Source: Roseateles puraquae
Lineage (GTDB): Bacteria; Pseudomonadota; Gammaproteobacteria; Burkholderiales; Burkholderiaceae_C
Assembly: GCF_002205845.1 (NCBI RefSeq)
Contig: NZ_NISI01000002.1
Coordinates: 62,001-126,000 of the forward strand
Reading direction: 5' to 3'
DNA: 64,000 nt
Of the stretch, positions 57,901 to 64,000 are shown piece after piece (the first letter of the stretch is position 1; each line of letters opens with the position of its first letter). Made by a program: the position numbers and the translations under genes. The notes under the pieces were generated by a model. The model was not told the DNA's origin. It did no database searches and saw nothing but the letters and a program-made list of their open reading frames with translations.

Positions 57901-58100
57901 GCAGTACCGCCACGGTGGGTCTGAGCTGGACGGGCGTGAGCGCTGGCAAGCGGACGGTGGGCGCGGCACAGTGGCTGGATGCCTCAGGCAACGTCCAGGC
58001 GACGACGGTCCTGCGGGTGTCCAACGACGGCAGCGTGCCGGTGCAGAACGTGCCGACCAATGTTGCCGGCAAGAACGTGGACGCGCCGCTGCCGGAATAA
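54930..58100 (+). CDS. Secreted S8 family subtilisin-like peptidase
   Basis: A 1056-residue protease. It has a signal peptide (ALATLLLATGLATSAFA), an inhibitor I9-like prodomain (YIVQLKDEPAASYQG), and catalytic Asp near 167 (VVGVIDGGIWPE), His near 267 (GHGDHTAST) and Ser near 611 (GTSMSSPHVAGIA). A PA-type insertion (VAGKLVVCTRGNNARVDKG) lies between His and Ser. The C-terminal region holds fibronectin-like beta domains and ends in a beta-rich stretch. It resembles plant-type and bacterial secreted subtilases. It could be exported by the adjacent type II-like system (inference). It ends at a strong terminator. Confidence 0.95.
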   Translation: MKMKLKPAALATLLLATGLATSAFAQDRKTYIVQLKDEPAASYQGGVTGLTATQPAPGETFKFGTAAVQAYVNYLGQQQSNVLSLVGNAPVLAQYKVVFNGFAASLTDDEARTLAANSQVAGLWLDEARKLETISTSRFLKLTEPGGLWSRTVGGQPLKGENMVVGVIDGGIWPENPAFFDRVDSNGVPSNNPADAQVYGPPPASFTGGCVAGPGIDPAKHCNNKLVGIKHYNTGFKASGRVLHWTDFADSGRDSLSGATGHGGHGDHTASTAAGNSNVPVILNNSIIGTASGMAPRARVAAYKVCWTYVAPAATDGTGSENRCFNSDSVAAIDAAVADGVNVINYSISGSQTTVNDPVEQAFYRAARAGVFVAASAGNSGPGQAVAHISPWLTTVAASTHDRSFSGSATVGGTTYNGGSTTAVGLPATEMILAENAGVGGGSASLCFSAAPPAGQVLLDPAKVAGKLVVCTRGNNARVDKGDAVRNAGGVGMILVNAAAGQTLDSDFQSVPTVQVSNTDGAAIKTYVQANAGAKGTINPAVIGTKPAPIMADFSSRGPNGGDSNVLKPDLTAPGVDIIAQVTPAQTEAQKDAIVAGTLVPPPAWDSYNGTSMSSPHVAGIALLLKQANPTWGPGAIKSALMTTTYSTLDDGLPSPQNGLLPWAQGAGHIDPQKAADPGLVFNAGSSDWIKYQCKVNRSAVIPASDCTTIGTLDETYNLNLPSITVGTVVDTVTVTRSVTNVSSSTSTYNATVTSPAGFNTTVSPTQLTLAPGETKSFTVTLTKAGSALNVWKFGQLVWSDGTHSVRSPIQARVGQAITAPAEFTDTKASGSKLFTVRTAFGGRMGALKGGLKDVTMSAERSLTPLATTSATLATRCSSSTNYASIAKYDVTVPNGTMVARWALRQADVGRSTDDNDLIVIDMGSMKATYSGNDGSDEAVQMLNPTPGSYRVCVLAYAGTAPMKHKLSSWIVLPGDAGGLNALVPSQVYPGSTATVGLSWTGVSAGKRTVGAAQWLDASGNVQATTVLRVSNDGSVPVQNVPTNVAGKNVDAPLPE

Positions 58101-58141
58101 GTCATGCACCGCTGCCGGGGCCCATCGGCCTCGGCAAATCA

Positions 58142-58180
58142 GGCCGCACACCGCCAGGCGTGCGGCCTTTTCGTTTTCTT
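58142..58180 (+). terminator. Rho-independent terminator after the subtilase gene
   Basis: GGCCGCAC and GTGCGGCC form an 8-bp perfect stem with a 10-base loop, followed by TTTTCGTTTTCTT. It lies 42 bases after the subtilase stop and separates it from the convergent lipoprotein gene. Confidence 0.88.
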
Positions 58181-58185
58181 GGCGC

Positions 58186-58584
58186 TCAGGACGCGCCGCG
58201 TGAGGCAGGCGAGGGCACGTTGACCTGGCACCGGTGGGCCACGCAAGCCGCGCCGGGGTCGGTCAGCATGCGGCAGTTGGAACGCAGGCCGCTGGCCTCC
58301 TGCTCACGCTTCTCGGCCGCGGCCTGGCGTTGGGCCAGGGTGGTCAGGCGCTCGGCGTCGGTGTCCTGGGTCGACCAGGCCCAGTAGCCCGCCGGGCCGC
58401 CGCAGGGTTTGGCGCCGACGGCGACCGTGCGGCACTGGCTGTCGCTGCTGCAGGCCGCGGTGCCGATGAGGCTGCGCAGTTCGCGGGCCAGGCGCTGCGA
58501 CTCCGGCTCGGCCGGTGTCTGGGCGCAGCTGGCGAGCATGAACAGCGCCAGGACGGCCCCGAAGGTGTGTTGCTTGAGCTTCAT
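58186..58584 (-). CDS. Hypothetical Cys-rich lipoprotein
   Basis: A 132-residue protein with a lipobox (FMLASCAQ). The mature part has several cysteines (SSDSQCRTVAVGAKPCGG, then NCRMLTDPGAACVAHRCQV) that could form disulfides. I do not recognise a named family. The start ATG 58584 is preferred; ATG 58593 is also possible. It is divergent from the CAP-like gene across 49 bases. Confidence 0.75.
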   Translation of the reverse strand: MKLKQHTFGAVLALFMLASCAQTPAEPESQRLARELRSLIGTAACSSDSQCRTVAVGAKPCGGPAGYWAWSTQDTDAERLTTLAQRQAAAEKREQEASGLRSNCRMLTDPGAACVAHRCQVNVPSPASRGAS

Positions 58585-58633
58585 GGGGGCCATGTTGCGC
58601 CCTTGGCGGGGCGGCAGCAACTAGCATCGCGCC

Positions 58634-59137
58634 ATGCGCCTTGCCTGCCTGTTGCTGTTGACGTCCTCCGCGGCCCTGGCCGAGCCGGCACCGACCGACT
58701 GCCAGCCCGCTGGCGAGGCCGTGCGCGCGGCGCTGGCCGCGCTGCGCGCCCAGCCACAGCAATGTGGCGCGCGGCTGTGGCCGGCCGTGCCTGCCCTGCG
58801 CGAGAGCCCGGTGCTGGGCACGACCGCACGGCGCTTTGCGCAGGAGCTGGCGGCGCGGGACCGCATCGAGCATGTCGGCGCGGCCGGCGATTCGCTGCGG
58901 GCCCGGTTGCGGGAGGCGGGCTACGCGATGCGCCTGTCGGCCGAGAACCTGGCCGGCGGCCCCGAGACGCTGGACGAGGCCCTGGCCCAGTGGCTGGCCA
59001 GCCCCGCGCACTGCGAGAACCTCATGCTGGCCGAGGTGCAGGAATTCGGCCTGGCCTGCATCAGCGGCCCCGGGCGCTTCCAGCGCTACTGGGTGCTGCA
59101 CCTGGCCGCACCCGCGGGCGGCCCGACGGCGCGGTAA
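58634..59137 (+). CDS. CAP/SCP-like exported protein
   Basis: A 167-residue protein with a signal peptide (ACLLLLTSSAALAEP). Its body resembles the CAP (SCP/PR1) fold: RDRIEHVGAAGDSLRARLREAGY, then SAENLAGG and WLASPAHCENLMLAEVQEFG. These match the HxEN-containing CAP core, here with H877-like residues in EHVG and AENLAG. A catalytic role is not established for bacterial CAP proteins. It is close to, but convergent with, the NarL-type regulator. Confidence 0.8.
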   Translation: MRLACLLLLTSSAALAEPAPTDCQPAGEAVRAALAALRAQPQQCGARLWPAVPALRESPVLGTTARRFAQELAARDRIEHVGAAGDSLRARLREAGYAMRLSAENLAGGPETLDEALAQWLASPAHCENLMLAEVQEFGLACISGPGRFQRYWVLHLAAPAGGPTAR

Positions 59138-59141
59138 CGGG

Positions 59142-59804
59142 CTAGATCCAGCCGAGGTCGATGGCGCGCAGCACGGCCTGCGTGCGGTCGCGCACGCCCA
59201 TCTTGGAGAAGATGGCCGAGCAGTGGTTCTTGATGACGCCTTCGCTGTTGCCCAGCAGGGCCGCGATCTCGGTGTTGCTGCGGCCACTGGCCACGAGCCG
59301 CAGCACCTGCAGCTCCTTGGGGGACAGGGGGTCGGGATGGTCGGCCGCCGTGAAGGCGCGCTCGCCGCCCTTGGCCTCCATGCGCGTGGTGAGCGACGGG
59401 CGCAGCGCCGTGCCGCCGCCATGCACGTCGCGCAGGGCCTGGGCCAGCGTCTCGGGGCTGATGGCCTTGAGCAGGAAGCCGCGGGCGCCGGCGCGCACGG
59501 CTTCGTCGAAAGCGGCGGTGTCGTCGAACGTCGTCAGAAGCACCACCGGCAGGCGCAGCGCGCGGGCCGCCAGCGCACGGATCAGGCCGATGCCGTCCAG
59601 GCGTGGCATGCGCATGTCTGACAGGATGAGGTCGGGCATGTCGTCTGCGGCAGCGACCGACAGCCACTCCAGCGCCTCGGCGCCGTCGCTGGCCTCGCCC
59701 ACCACCTTCAGCTCGTCATGCAGCGCGAGCAGCCCCTTGAGGCCTTCGCGCACCAGTTGCTGGTCTTCGACCAGCAGGATCTTGATCACACCCATCGTGG
59801 ACAT
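59142..59804 (-). CDS. NarL/LuxR-family response regulator
   Basis: A 220-residue regulator. It has a receiver domain with acidic pocket (VEDQQ), phospho-acceptor Asp in LILSDMRMP and Lys in FLLKAIS, then a LuxR-type HTH (LSPKELQVLRLVASGRSNTEIAALLGNS). The start is MSTMGVIK at 59804, or MGVIK a little later. It overlaps the end of the kinase gene by 19 bases, so the pair is translationally coupled. Downstream targets are not visible. Confidence 0.93.
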   Translation of the reverse strand: MSTMGVIKILLVEDQQLVREGLKGLLALHDELKVVGEASDGAEALEWLSVAAADDMPDLILSDMRMPRLDGIGLIRALAARALRLPVVLLTTFDDTAAFDEAVRAGARGFLLKAISPETLAQALRDVHGGGTALRPSLTTRMEAKGGERAFTAADHPDPLSPKELQVLRLVASGRSNTEIAALLGNSEGVIKNHCSAIFSKMGVRDRTQAVLRAIDLGWI

Positions 59805-60991
59805 CTCAGCTCGATTCGAAACCCCGGGCTGGTGCGCGTCACGCGCATCTGCCCGCCCAGCTCGGCCATGCGCTCGGCCATGCCGGACAGCCCATTGCCC
59901 GCCCGACCCGCATGCCAATGCGGCGCACCCCGCCCATCATCGTCGATGCTGACCGCGACTTCATCGCCTTCGCCGTGCAATTCGACCGTCACGCGGCGTG
60001 CCGCTGCGTGGCGCACGCCGTTGGTCACGCCCTCCTGCACGCAGCGCAGCAGTGCGTGGGCCGCACGGGGGCCGAGGTCGCGGGCGGCGTCGTCCAGCGC
60101 CAGCTCGACGCGGGTGCTCGCAATGCCTTCCGCCAGTGCCTGCAGCGCCGCTGACAGGTCGATACGCTGCGAACTGCGCTGCTGCGACACCGCCTCGCGC
60201 ACGTCCGCCAGCAGCTGCGCGGCCACGCCCTGTGCGCGGTCCAGCGCCTGGCTGGCACCGGCCGCATCCGCCCGGGCCAGCAGTGCGCCGCCGAGCTGCA
60301 GCTGCAGGTTCAGCGCAGTCAGGTGGTGGCCCATCAGGTCGTGCAGTTCGCGGGCGATCTCCATGCGCTCGCTGTAGCGCATCTGCTCGGCCAGCAACTG
60401 CTCGCCCGACAGCTGTTCAGCCAGCACCGCCTGCAGCCAGCGACGCTTCTCGGCCTCGGCCGAGGCCATGCGCCCCAGGCCGAAGGCCAGCCCGTGCAGC
60501 GCGAGCATGGACGACAACAGGCCGAGCTGGTCGAGCCAGGCGGTCGGTTGCGGGGCGGCGTAGATGCCGGTGTTCAGCAGCACCTGCGCGAAGCCGAAAC
60601 CCAGCGCCAGGCGCGGCGGCAACAGCACCGCGGCCAGGGCCGTCACCAGGAAAGGCAGGCCCGGGGTCACGCCGAAGGCCAGCAAGTCCACGCCGAGCAA
60701 CCAGGCCAGCCGACGGTCCACCGCCACGCCGATGCCGCCTTGGCTTGCCAGGCGCCACATCAGGGCCACGAACACCAGCAGCAGCGCCACGCACAGCAGC
60801 AGCAGGCCGCGGTCGTCTGCCTGACCGCCGGCCGCACGCCACAGCCGCGCCACCAGCCCGTCGTAGGGCTCGGTGCGTGCGCCCAGTAGCGCAGCCCCTG
60901 CGCTGACCAGCTCCATCGCGCAGACCACCAGCGCGGCCAGCCGCAGCACCACGCCAGGCTCGGCGAGGCGGGCGAGCAGCCGGTCGATCAC
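59786..60991 (-). CDS. NarX-type sensor histidine kinase
   Basis: A 401-residue membrane kinase starting at GTG 60991. About six membrane helices in residues 1-190 are followed by a HisKA_3 dimerisation helix with ARELHDLMGHHLTALNLQLQL (phospho-acceptor His) and a HATPase domain (RCVQEGVTNGVRHAAA, then DDDGRG). It should phosphorylate the coupled LuxR-type regulator. The longer reading upstream is GC-repeat sequence. Confidence 0.9.
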   Translation of the reverse strand: MIDRLLARLAEPGVVLRLAALVVCAMELVSAGAALLGARTEPYDGLVARLWRAAGGQADDRGLLLLCVALLLVFVALMWRLASQGGIGVAVDRRLAWLLGVDLLAFGVTPGLPFLVTALAAVLLPPRLALGFGFAQVLLNTGIYAAPQPTAWLDQLGLLSSMLALHGLAFGLGRMASAEAEKRRWLQAVLAEQLSGEQLLAEQMRYSERMEIARELHDLMGHHLTALNLQLQLGGALLARADAAGASQALDRAQGVAAQLLADVREAVSQQRSSQRIDLSAALQALAEGIASTRVELALDDAARDLGPRAAHALLRCVQEGVTNGVRHAAARRVTVELHGEGDEVAVSIDDDGRGAPHWHAGRAGNGLSGMAERMAELGGQMRVTRTSPGFRIELRCPRWV

Positions 60992-61048
60992 GTGCGCCCC
61001 TCGCCCGGCGATGACGCCGCGCGAGCCCCCGGGGGAATCGCTGCTGGC

Positions 61049-61070
61049 GAGGTGCGGCCCGGCGCTGCGG
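61049..61070 (+). repeat. GC-rich intergenic repeat, copy C
   Basis: GAGGTGCGGCCCGGCGCTGC is close to the end of copies A and B. It lies in the 85-base gap between mnmA and the NarX-type kinase. Upstream bases (GCCCCTCGCCC and GCCCCCGGGGG) also resemble those before copy B. Confidence 0.3.
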
Positions 61071-61076
61071 GGCATG

Positions 61077-62195
61077 TCAGTGCGCCAGCGCGGCCGAGAT
61101 GACGCCGCCGCCCAGGCAGACCTCGCCGTCATACAGCACGGCGCTCTGGCCCGGCGTCACGGCCCATTGCGGCTCGGGGAATGCGAGTTGCAGTTGCCCA
61201 TCAGTCTCGAAGCCGACCTGGCAGGCGGCATCGGCCTGGCGGTAGCGCGTCTTGGCCGCGGCTTGCGTCAGCGATGGCGGCCGGCCGGCCGTCCAGCTCA
61301 GGTCATCGGCGCGCAGCGCGGGGCTCAGCAGCAGCGGGTGGTCGTGGCCTTGCACGACGATGAGCGTGTTGTTGGGGAGGTCCTTGGCCGCCACGAACCA
61401 CGGCGCGTGCTCGCCGCCGCCGCGCTGGGCGCCCTTGTCCTTGATGCCACCGATGCCCAGGCCCTGGCGCTGGCCCAGGGTGTAGAAGCTCAGGCCCACA
61501 TGCTCGCCGAGCTTGCGGCCGCGCTCGTCCTTGATCGGGCCGGGCTGGTGCGACAGGTACTTGTTCAGGAACTCGCGGAAGGGCCGCTCGCCGATGAAGC
61601 AGATGCCGGTCGAGTCCTTCTTCTTGGCGTTGGGCAGGCCGATCTCGGCCGCGATGCGGCGCACCTCGGTTTTGGGCAGGTGCCCGACCGGGAACATGGC
61701 CTTGGCGAGCTGCGCCTGGGTGAGGCGGTGCAGGAAGTAGCTCTGGTCCTTCAGCGGGTCCAGGCCCTTGAGCAACTGGAACTCGCCCTCGTGCTCACGC
61801 ACGCGGGCGTAGTGGCCCGTGGCGATCTTCTCGGCGCCCAGCCGCATGGCGTGGTCCAGAAAGGCCTTGAACTTGATCTCGGCATTGCAGAGCACGTCGG
61901 GGTTGGGCGTGCGGCCGGCCTGGTACTCGCGCAGGAAGCTCTCGAAGACGCGGTCCTTGTACTCCGCCGCGAAGTTGACATGCTCGATCTCGATGCCCAG
62001 CACATCGGCCACCGAGGCGGCGTCCAGGAAGTCCTGCCGCGTCGAGCAGTACTCGTCGTCGTCGTCGTCTTCCCAGTTCTTCATGAAGATGCCAATGACC
62101 TCGTGGCCCTGGGCCTTGAGCAGGTGCGCGGTCACGGCCGAGTCGACGCCGCCGGACAGGCCGACGACGACGCGGTGCTTTTTGTCGGAACTCAT
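61077..62195 (-). CDS. mnmA: tRNA-specific 2-thiouridylase
   Basis: Adds sulfur to U34 of Glu, Gln and Lys tRNAs. It is 372 residues long with PP-loop SGGVDS (residues about 14-19), the catalytic Cys region [12 protein letters not shown] and the second Cys region [13 protein letters not shown]. The family's usual C-terminal beta-barrel is present (ending [12 protein letters not shown]). The start at ATG 62195 is preceded by a longer open frame, which is rejected. It is followed upstream by a 2OG-Fe(II) dioxygenase and a Nudix gene on the same strand. Confidence 0.96.
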   Translation of the reverse strand: MSSDKKHRVVVGLSGGVDSAVTAHLLKAQGHEVIGIFMKNWEDDDDDEYCSTRQDFLDAASVADVLGIEIEHVNFAAEYKDRVFESFLREYQAGRTPNPDVLCNAEIKFKAFLDHAMRLGAEKIATGHYARVREHEGEFQLLKGLDPLKDQSYFLHRLTQAQLAKAMFPVGHLPKTEVRRIAAEIGLPNAKKKDSTGICFIGERPFREFLNKYLSHQPGPIKDERGRKLGEHVGLSFYTLGQRQGLGIGGIKDKGAQRGGGEHAPWFVAAKDLPNNTLIVVQGHDHPLLLSPALRADDLSWTAGRPPSLTQAAAKTRYRQADAACQVGFETDGQLQLAFPEPQWAVTPGQSAVLYDGEVCLGGGVISAALAH

Positions 62196-62221
62196 GCGCC
62201 CGATTGTCCCAAACGGCGGCT

Positions 62222-62932
62222 TCAGCCCGGCGCGAACAGGCTTTCGGCGCGCTGGTAGAGCACCCAGCTCGTGGCGATGTACTTGTCGCCGCCCCGCGGC
62301 CGGTTGCCGCGGTGGGTGTGGGTGAAGCCGCCCGGCGCGATCAGCAGGCTGCCCGTGCGCGGCGTGATCTTGCGGCCCTGGTACAGGAACTCGGTCTCGC
62401 CCTCGGCGAAATCGTCGTTCAGGTAGATCGTCCACAGCACGGCGCGGTGCAGGGCCTCGCCCTGGTCGAGCTTGGGGTACTGCTCGCAATGCCAGTAGGG
62501 GTAGCCGCCTTGGTCGGCCAGGTAGCGCTGCAGGTTGATCGCGCCGGGGCGGAACACCTTGGCGATCAGGCCCATCAGGTGCTCGTCCCCGAGGCTGGCC
62601 ACGCGCTCGGCGTCCAGCAGCGCCAGGCGGCCGTCGGGCTGCTGCATCTGCAGCTTCAGCGGCGCCAGGGCCAGGTGGGCATAGCGGCGCAGGTACTGCT
62701 TGAAGCCGGCGATGACGGCGTCGTTGAGCAGGGCGCAGGCGTCGGCCCAGGCAGGATGGCGGCTGATGGGGATGTCCCAGCTGTCCTTCAGGCTCAGGTC
62801 CAGCCCGCTGCCGGTTTCGCCCCGCTGCACCTCGGGGCTCGCCTGGAAGCGCTCGATCAGCGCGCGGCAGGCTTCGGGCGGCAGGGCGTGGTCGTAGACC
62901 TCGATGAAATCCGGCGGTGTCATGCGCGACAT
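62222..62932 (-). CDS. 2-oxoglutarate/Fe(II)-dependent dioxygenase
   Basis: About 236 residues. A prolyl-hydroxylase-like core includes a proximal iron-binding segment YWHCEQYPK, an [14 protein letters not shown] strand and a distal [21 protein letters not shown] segment with His and the Lys/Arg-type 2OG contact. The usual HxD is replaced by H-x-E here. The target is unknown; related enzymes hydroxylate ribosomal or metal-uptake proteins. The start is ATG 62932, or 62923 three residues later. It is inserted between mnmA and the Nudix gene. Confidence 0.8.
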   Translation of the reverse strand: MSRMTPPDFIEVYDHALPPEACRALIERFQASPEVQRGETGSGLDLSLKDSWDIPISRHPAWADACALLNDAVIAGFKQYLRRYAHLALAPLKLQMQQPDGRLALLDAERVASLGDEHLMGLIAKVFRPGAINLQRYLADQGGYPYWHCEQYPKLDQGEALHRAVLWTIYLNDDFAEGETEFLYQGRKITPRTGSLLIAPGGFTHTHRGNRPRGGDKYIATSWVLYQRAESLFAPG

Positions 62933-62946
62933 TCTCGGCGTGCCGC

Positions 62947-63444
62947 TCAGCCCTTGCGCTGCGGGTCCCGCAGCGAGACGTGGCTGAACACCGCTTCCAG
63001 CGGCAGGCGGCGGCCAGCGGCATGGTCTTGCACGCACTGCAGCACCAGCGGGCTGCGGTGGCGCTCGGCGCAGGCGGCGATCTCCTCGGGCGTCATCCAC
63101 AGCGTGCGCACGATGCCTTCGTCCAGCGCGCGCCCGGCGATCGCTTCACCCACCTGGCCCGAAAAGGCCAGCCGAACATAGGTGACATCCTCTAAACGGG
63201 CCGGCCGCACGAAGCGGGCGAGGTAGACGCCCAGGAAAGCGTCCGGCACGAAATGCCGCGCCGTCTCCTCCAGCGCCTCGCGCACGACGGCCTCGATCGG
63301 GCTTTCCGCCTGCTCCAGATGGCCGGCCGGGTTGTTCAGCATCAGCCCTTCAGGTGTTTCCTCTTCCACGAGCAGGTAGCGCCCGGCATTCGCAATCACG
63401 GCAGCGACGGTCACGCTGGGACGAAAACGTTCTGTGGCAACCAT
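62947..63444 (-). CDS. Nudix hydrolase, NudJ-like
   Basis: A 165-residue Nudix enzyme. The Nudix box runs [20 protein letters not shown] followed by T-A. It resembles NudJ, which acts on phosphorylated thiamine-pathway and pyrophosphate compounds. In Enterobacteria nudJ is the neighbour of mnmA, so the gene order here agrees, with a dioxygenase inserted between. The start ATG 63444 is followed by [15 protein letters not shown], a typical NudJ start. Confidence 0.86.
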   Translation of the reverse strand: MVATERFRPSVTVAAVIANAGRYLLVEEETPEGLMLNNPAGHLEQAESPIEAVVREALEETARHFVPDAFLGVYLARFVRPARLEDVTYVRLAFSGQVGEAIAGRALDEGIVRTLWMTPEEIAACAERHRSPLVLQCVQDHAAGRRLPLEAVFSHVSLRDPQRKG

Positions 63445-63526
63445 GAAACCTCCTCTGGCATTCCCGCACTGGGTTGAAGCAAGCATTGTGTAAGCTGCCC
63501 CGGCACCTTCCCAAGGAGGAGACCCC

Positions 63527-64000
63527 ATGCAGATCGGTGTTCCGCGCGAGCGCGCGGCCGGAGAGACCCGAGTGGCGCTGACGCCCGAGACGGCCAAGAA
63601 GCTCAAGGCCCAGGGCCACGTGTTGCGCGTCGAGAGCGGTGCAGGCGGCGCCGCCAGCGTGACCGATGCGGCCTACGAGGCGGTGGGCTGCGAGATCGTC
63701 GACCAGGCCGCGGCGCTCGGCGCCGAGCTGGTGCTGAAGGTGCGCGCCCCCGCGGCGGACGAGCTCGCGCTGATGAAGCCCGGCACGGCCCTGGTCGGCA
63801 TGCTCAACCCCTTCGACCGCGACGGCCTGGCCGCCATGGCCGCCGCGGGGCTGACGAGCTTCGCGCTCGAGGCCGCGCCGCGCACCACCCGCGCGCAGAG
63901 CATGGACGTGCTGTCCAGCCAGGCCAACATTGCCGGCTACAAGGCCGTGATGATCGCGGCCGACAAGTACCAGCGCTTCTTCCCGATGCTGATGACCGCG
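63527..64000 (+). CDS. pntA: NAD(P) transhydrogenase alpha subunit, N-terminal part (runs off the right edge)
   Basis: The first 158 residues of the alanine-dehydrogenase/transhydrogenase fold. The N-terminus MQIGVPRERAAGETRVALTP is the classic PntA start, followed by ALEAAPRTTRAQSMDVLSSQANIAGYKAV. The subunit binds NAD and transfers hydride to NADP with proton translocation. A strong AAGGAGGAG ribosome binding site precedes ATG 63527. It is divergent from the Nudix gene across 82 bases. Confidence 0.94.
   Translation, partial: MQIGVPRERAAGETRVALTPETAKKLKAQGHVLRVESGAGGAASVTDAAYEAVGCEIVDQAAALGAELVLKVRAPAADELALMKPGTALVGMLNPFDRDGLAAMAAAGLTSFALEAAPRTTRAQSMDVLSSQANIAGYKAVMIAADKYQRFFPMLMTA

Noticed and set aside
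1-64000. tRNA genes, rRNA genes, CRISPR arrays, IS elements, prophage genes
   Set aside because: None was seen when reading the intergenic sequence and the coding frames. A dedicated RNA search could still find small RNAs.

Overview
The window is chromosomal DNA of roughly 70% GC, densely coding, with many ATGA/GTGA start-stop overlaps. The gene content points to a Burkholderiales betaproteobacterium of the Rubrivivax/Leptothrix/Roseateles type: PEP-CTERM proteins, a Xanthomonas/Caulobacter-type TonB receptor, an RluA-type pseudouridine synthase, and mnmA close to a NudJ-like Nudix gene. This placement is inference from gene content, not a database match. I saw no rRNA, tRNA, CRISPR array, insertion sequence or prophage.

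Layout. 1-844: tail of a PEP-CTERM protein and a small membrane protein. 868-3926 (-): a PhnD-like periplasmic binding protein followed by a membrane histidine kinase. 4083-9909 (-): seven tightly coupled genes (secreted protein, DUF2145-like protein, LplT-like transporter fused to a PlsC-like acyltransferase, two related mini membrane proteins, an Lgt-like membrane protein with altered key residues, and a radical SAM protein resembling COG1964/tetraether-synthase-like enzymes). I read this as a candidate uncharacterised envelope-lipid modification system and the best lead in the window. 10100-13597: small membrane proteins, a metal-dependent hydrolase and an XRE regulator. 13594-18251 (-): Ser/Thr kinase with its ECF-like sigma factor, and trpS.

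18298-31550: a beta-glucoside/beta-glucan utilisation locus. It has a frameshifted LacI regulator, an exported GH3, a TonB-dependent receptor, a cytoplasmic GH1, a complete sugar ABC importer and an exported GH30. A perfect 14-bp LacI-type palindrome lies between the divergent GH3 and receptor genes. Large sugars would enter through the receptor, be trimmed in the periplasm by GH3 and GH30, cross the inner membrane by the ABC importer and be finished by GH1. Two of three copies of a 32-bp-arm palindromic repeat flank the first permease gene.

31664-43219: an EAL/GGDEF protein, psd, trhO, a divergent MurA-family enzyme, a periplasmic binding-like protein, a pseudouridine synthase, two diguanylate cyclases, an HDOD protein and a TSUP permease. 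43545-53938 (+): a lipoprotein and a compact type II secretion-like (T4P-related) operon of pseudopilins, platform, ATPase, PilN/O/P-like proteins and secretin, followed by a PEP-CTERM protein and a large secreted subtilase. 58186-64000: a lipoprotein, a CAP-like protein, a NarL-type two-component pair, mnmA, a 2OG-Fe(II) dioxygenase, a Nudix hydrolase and the start of pntA.
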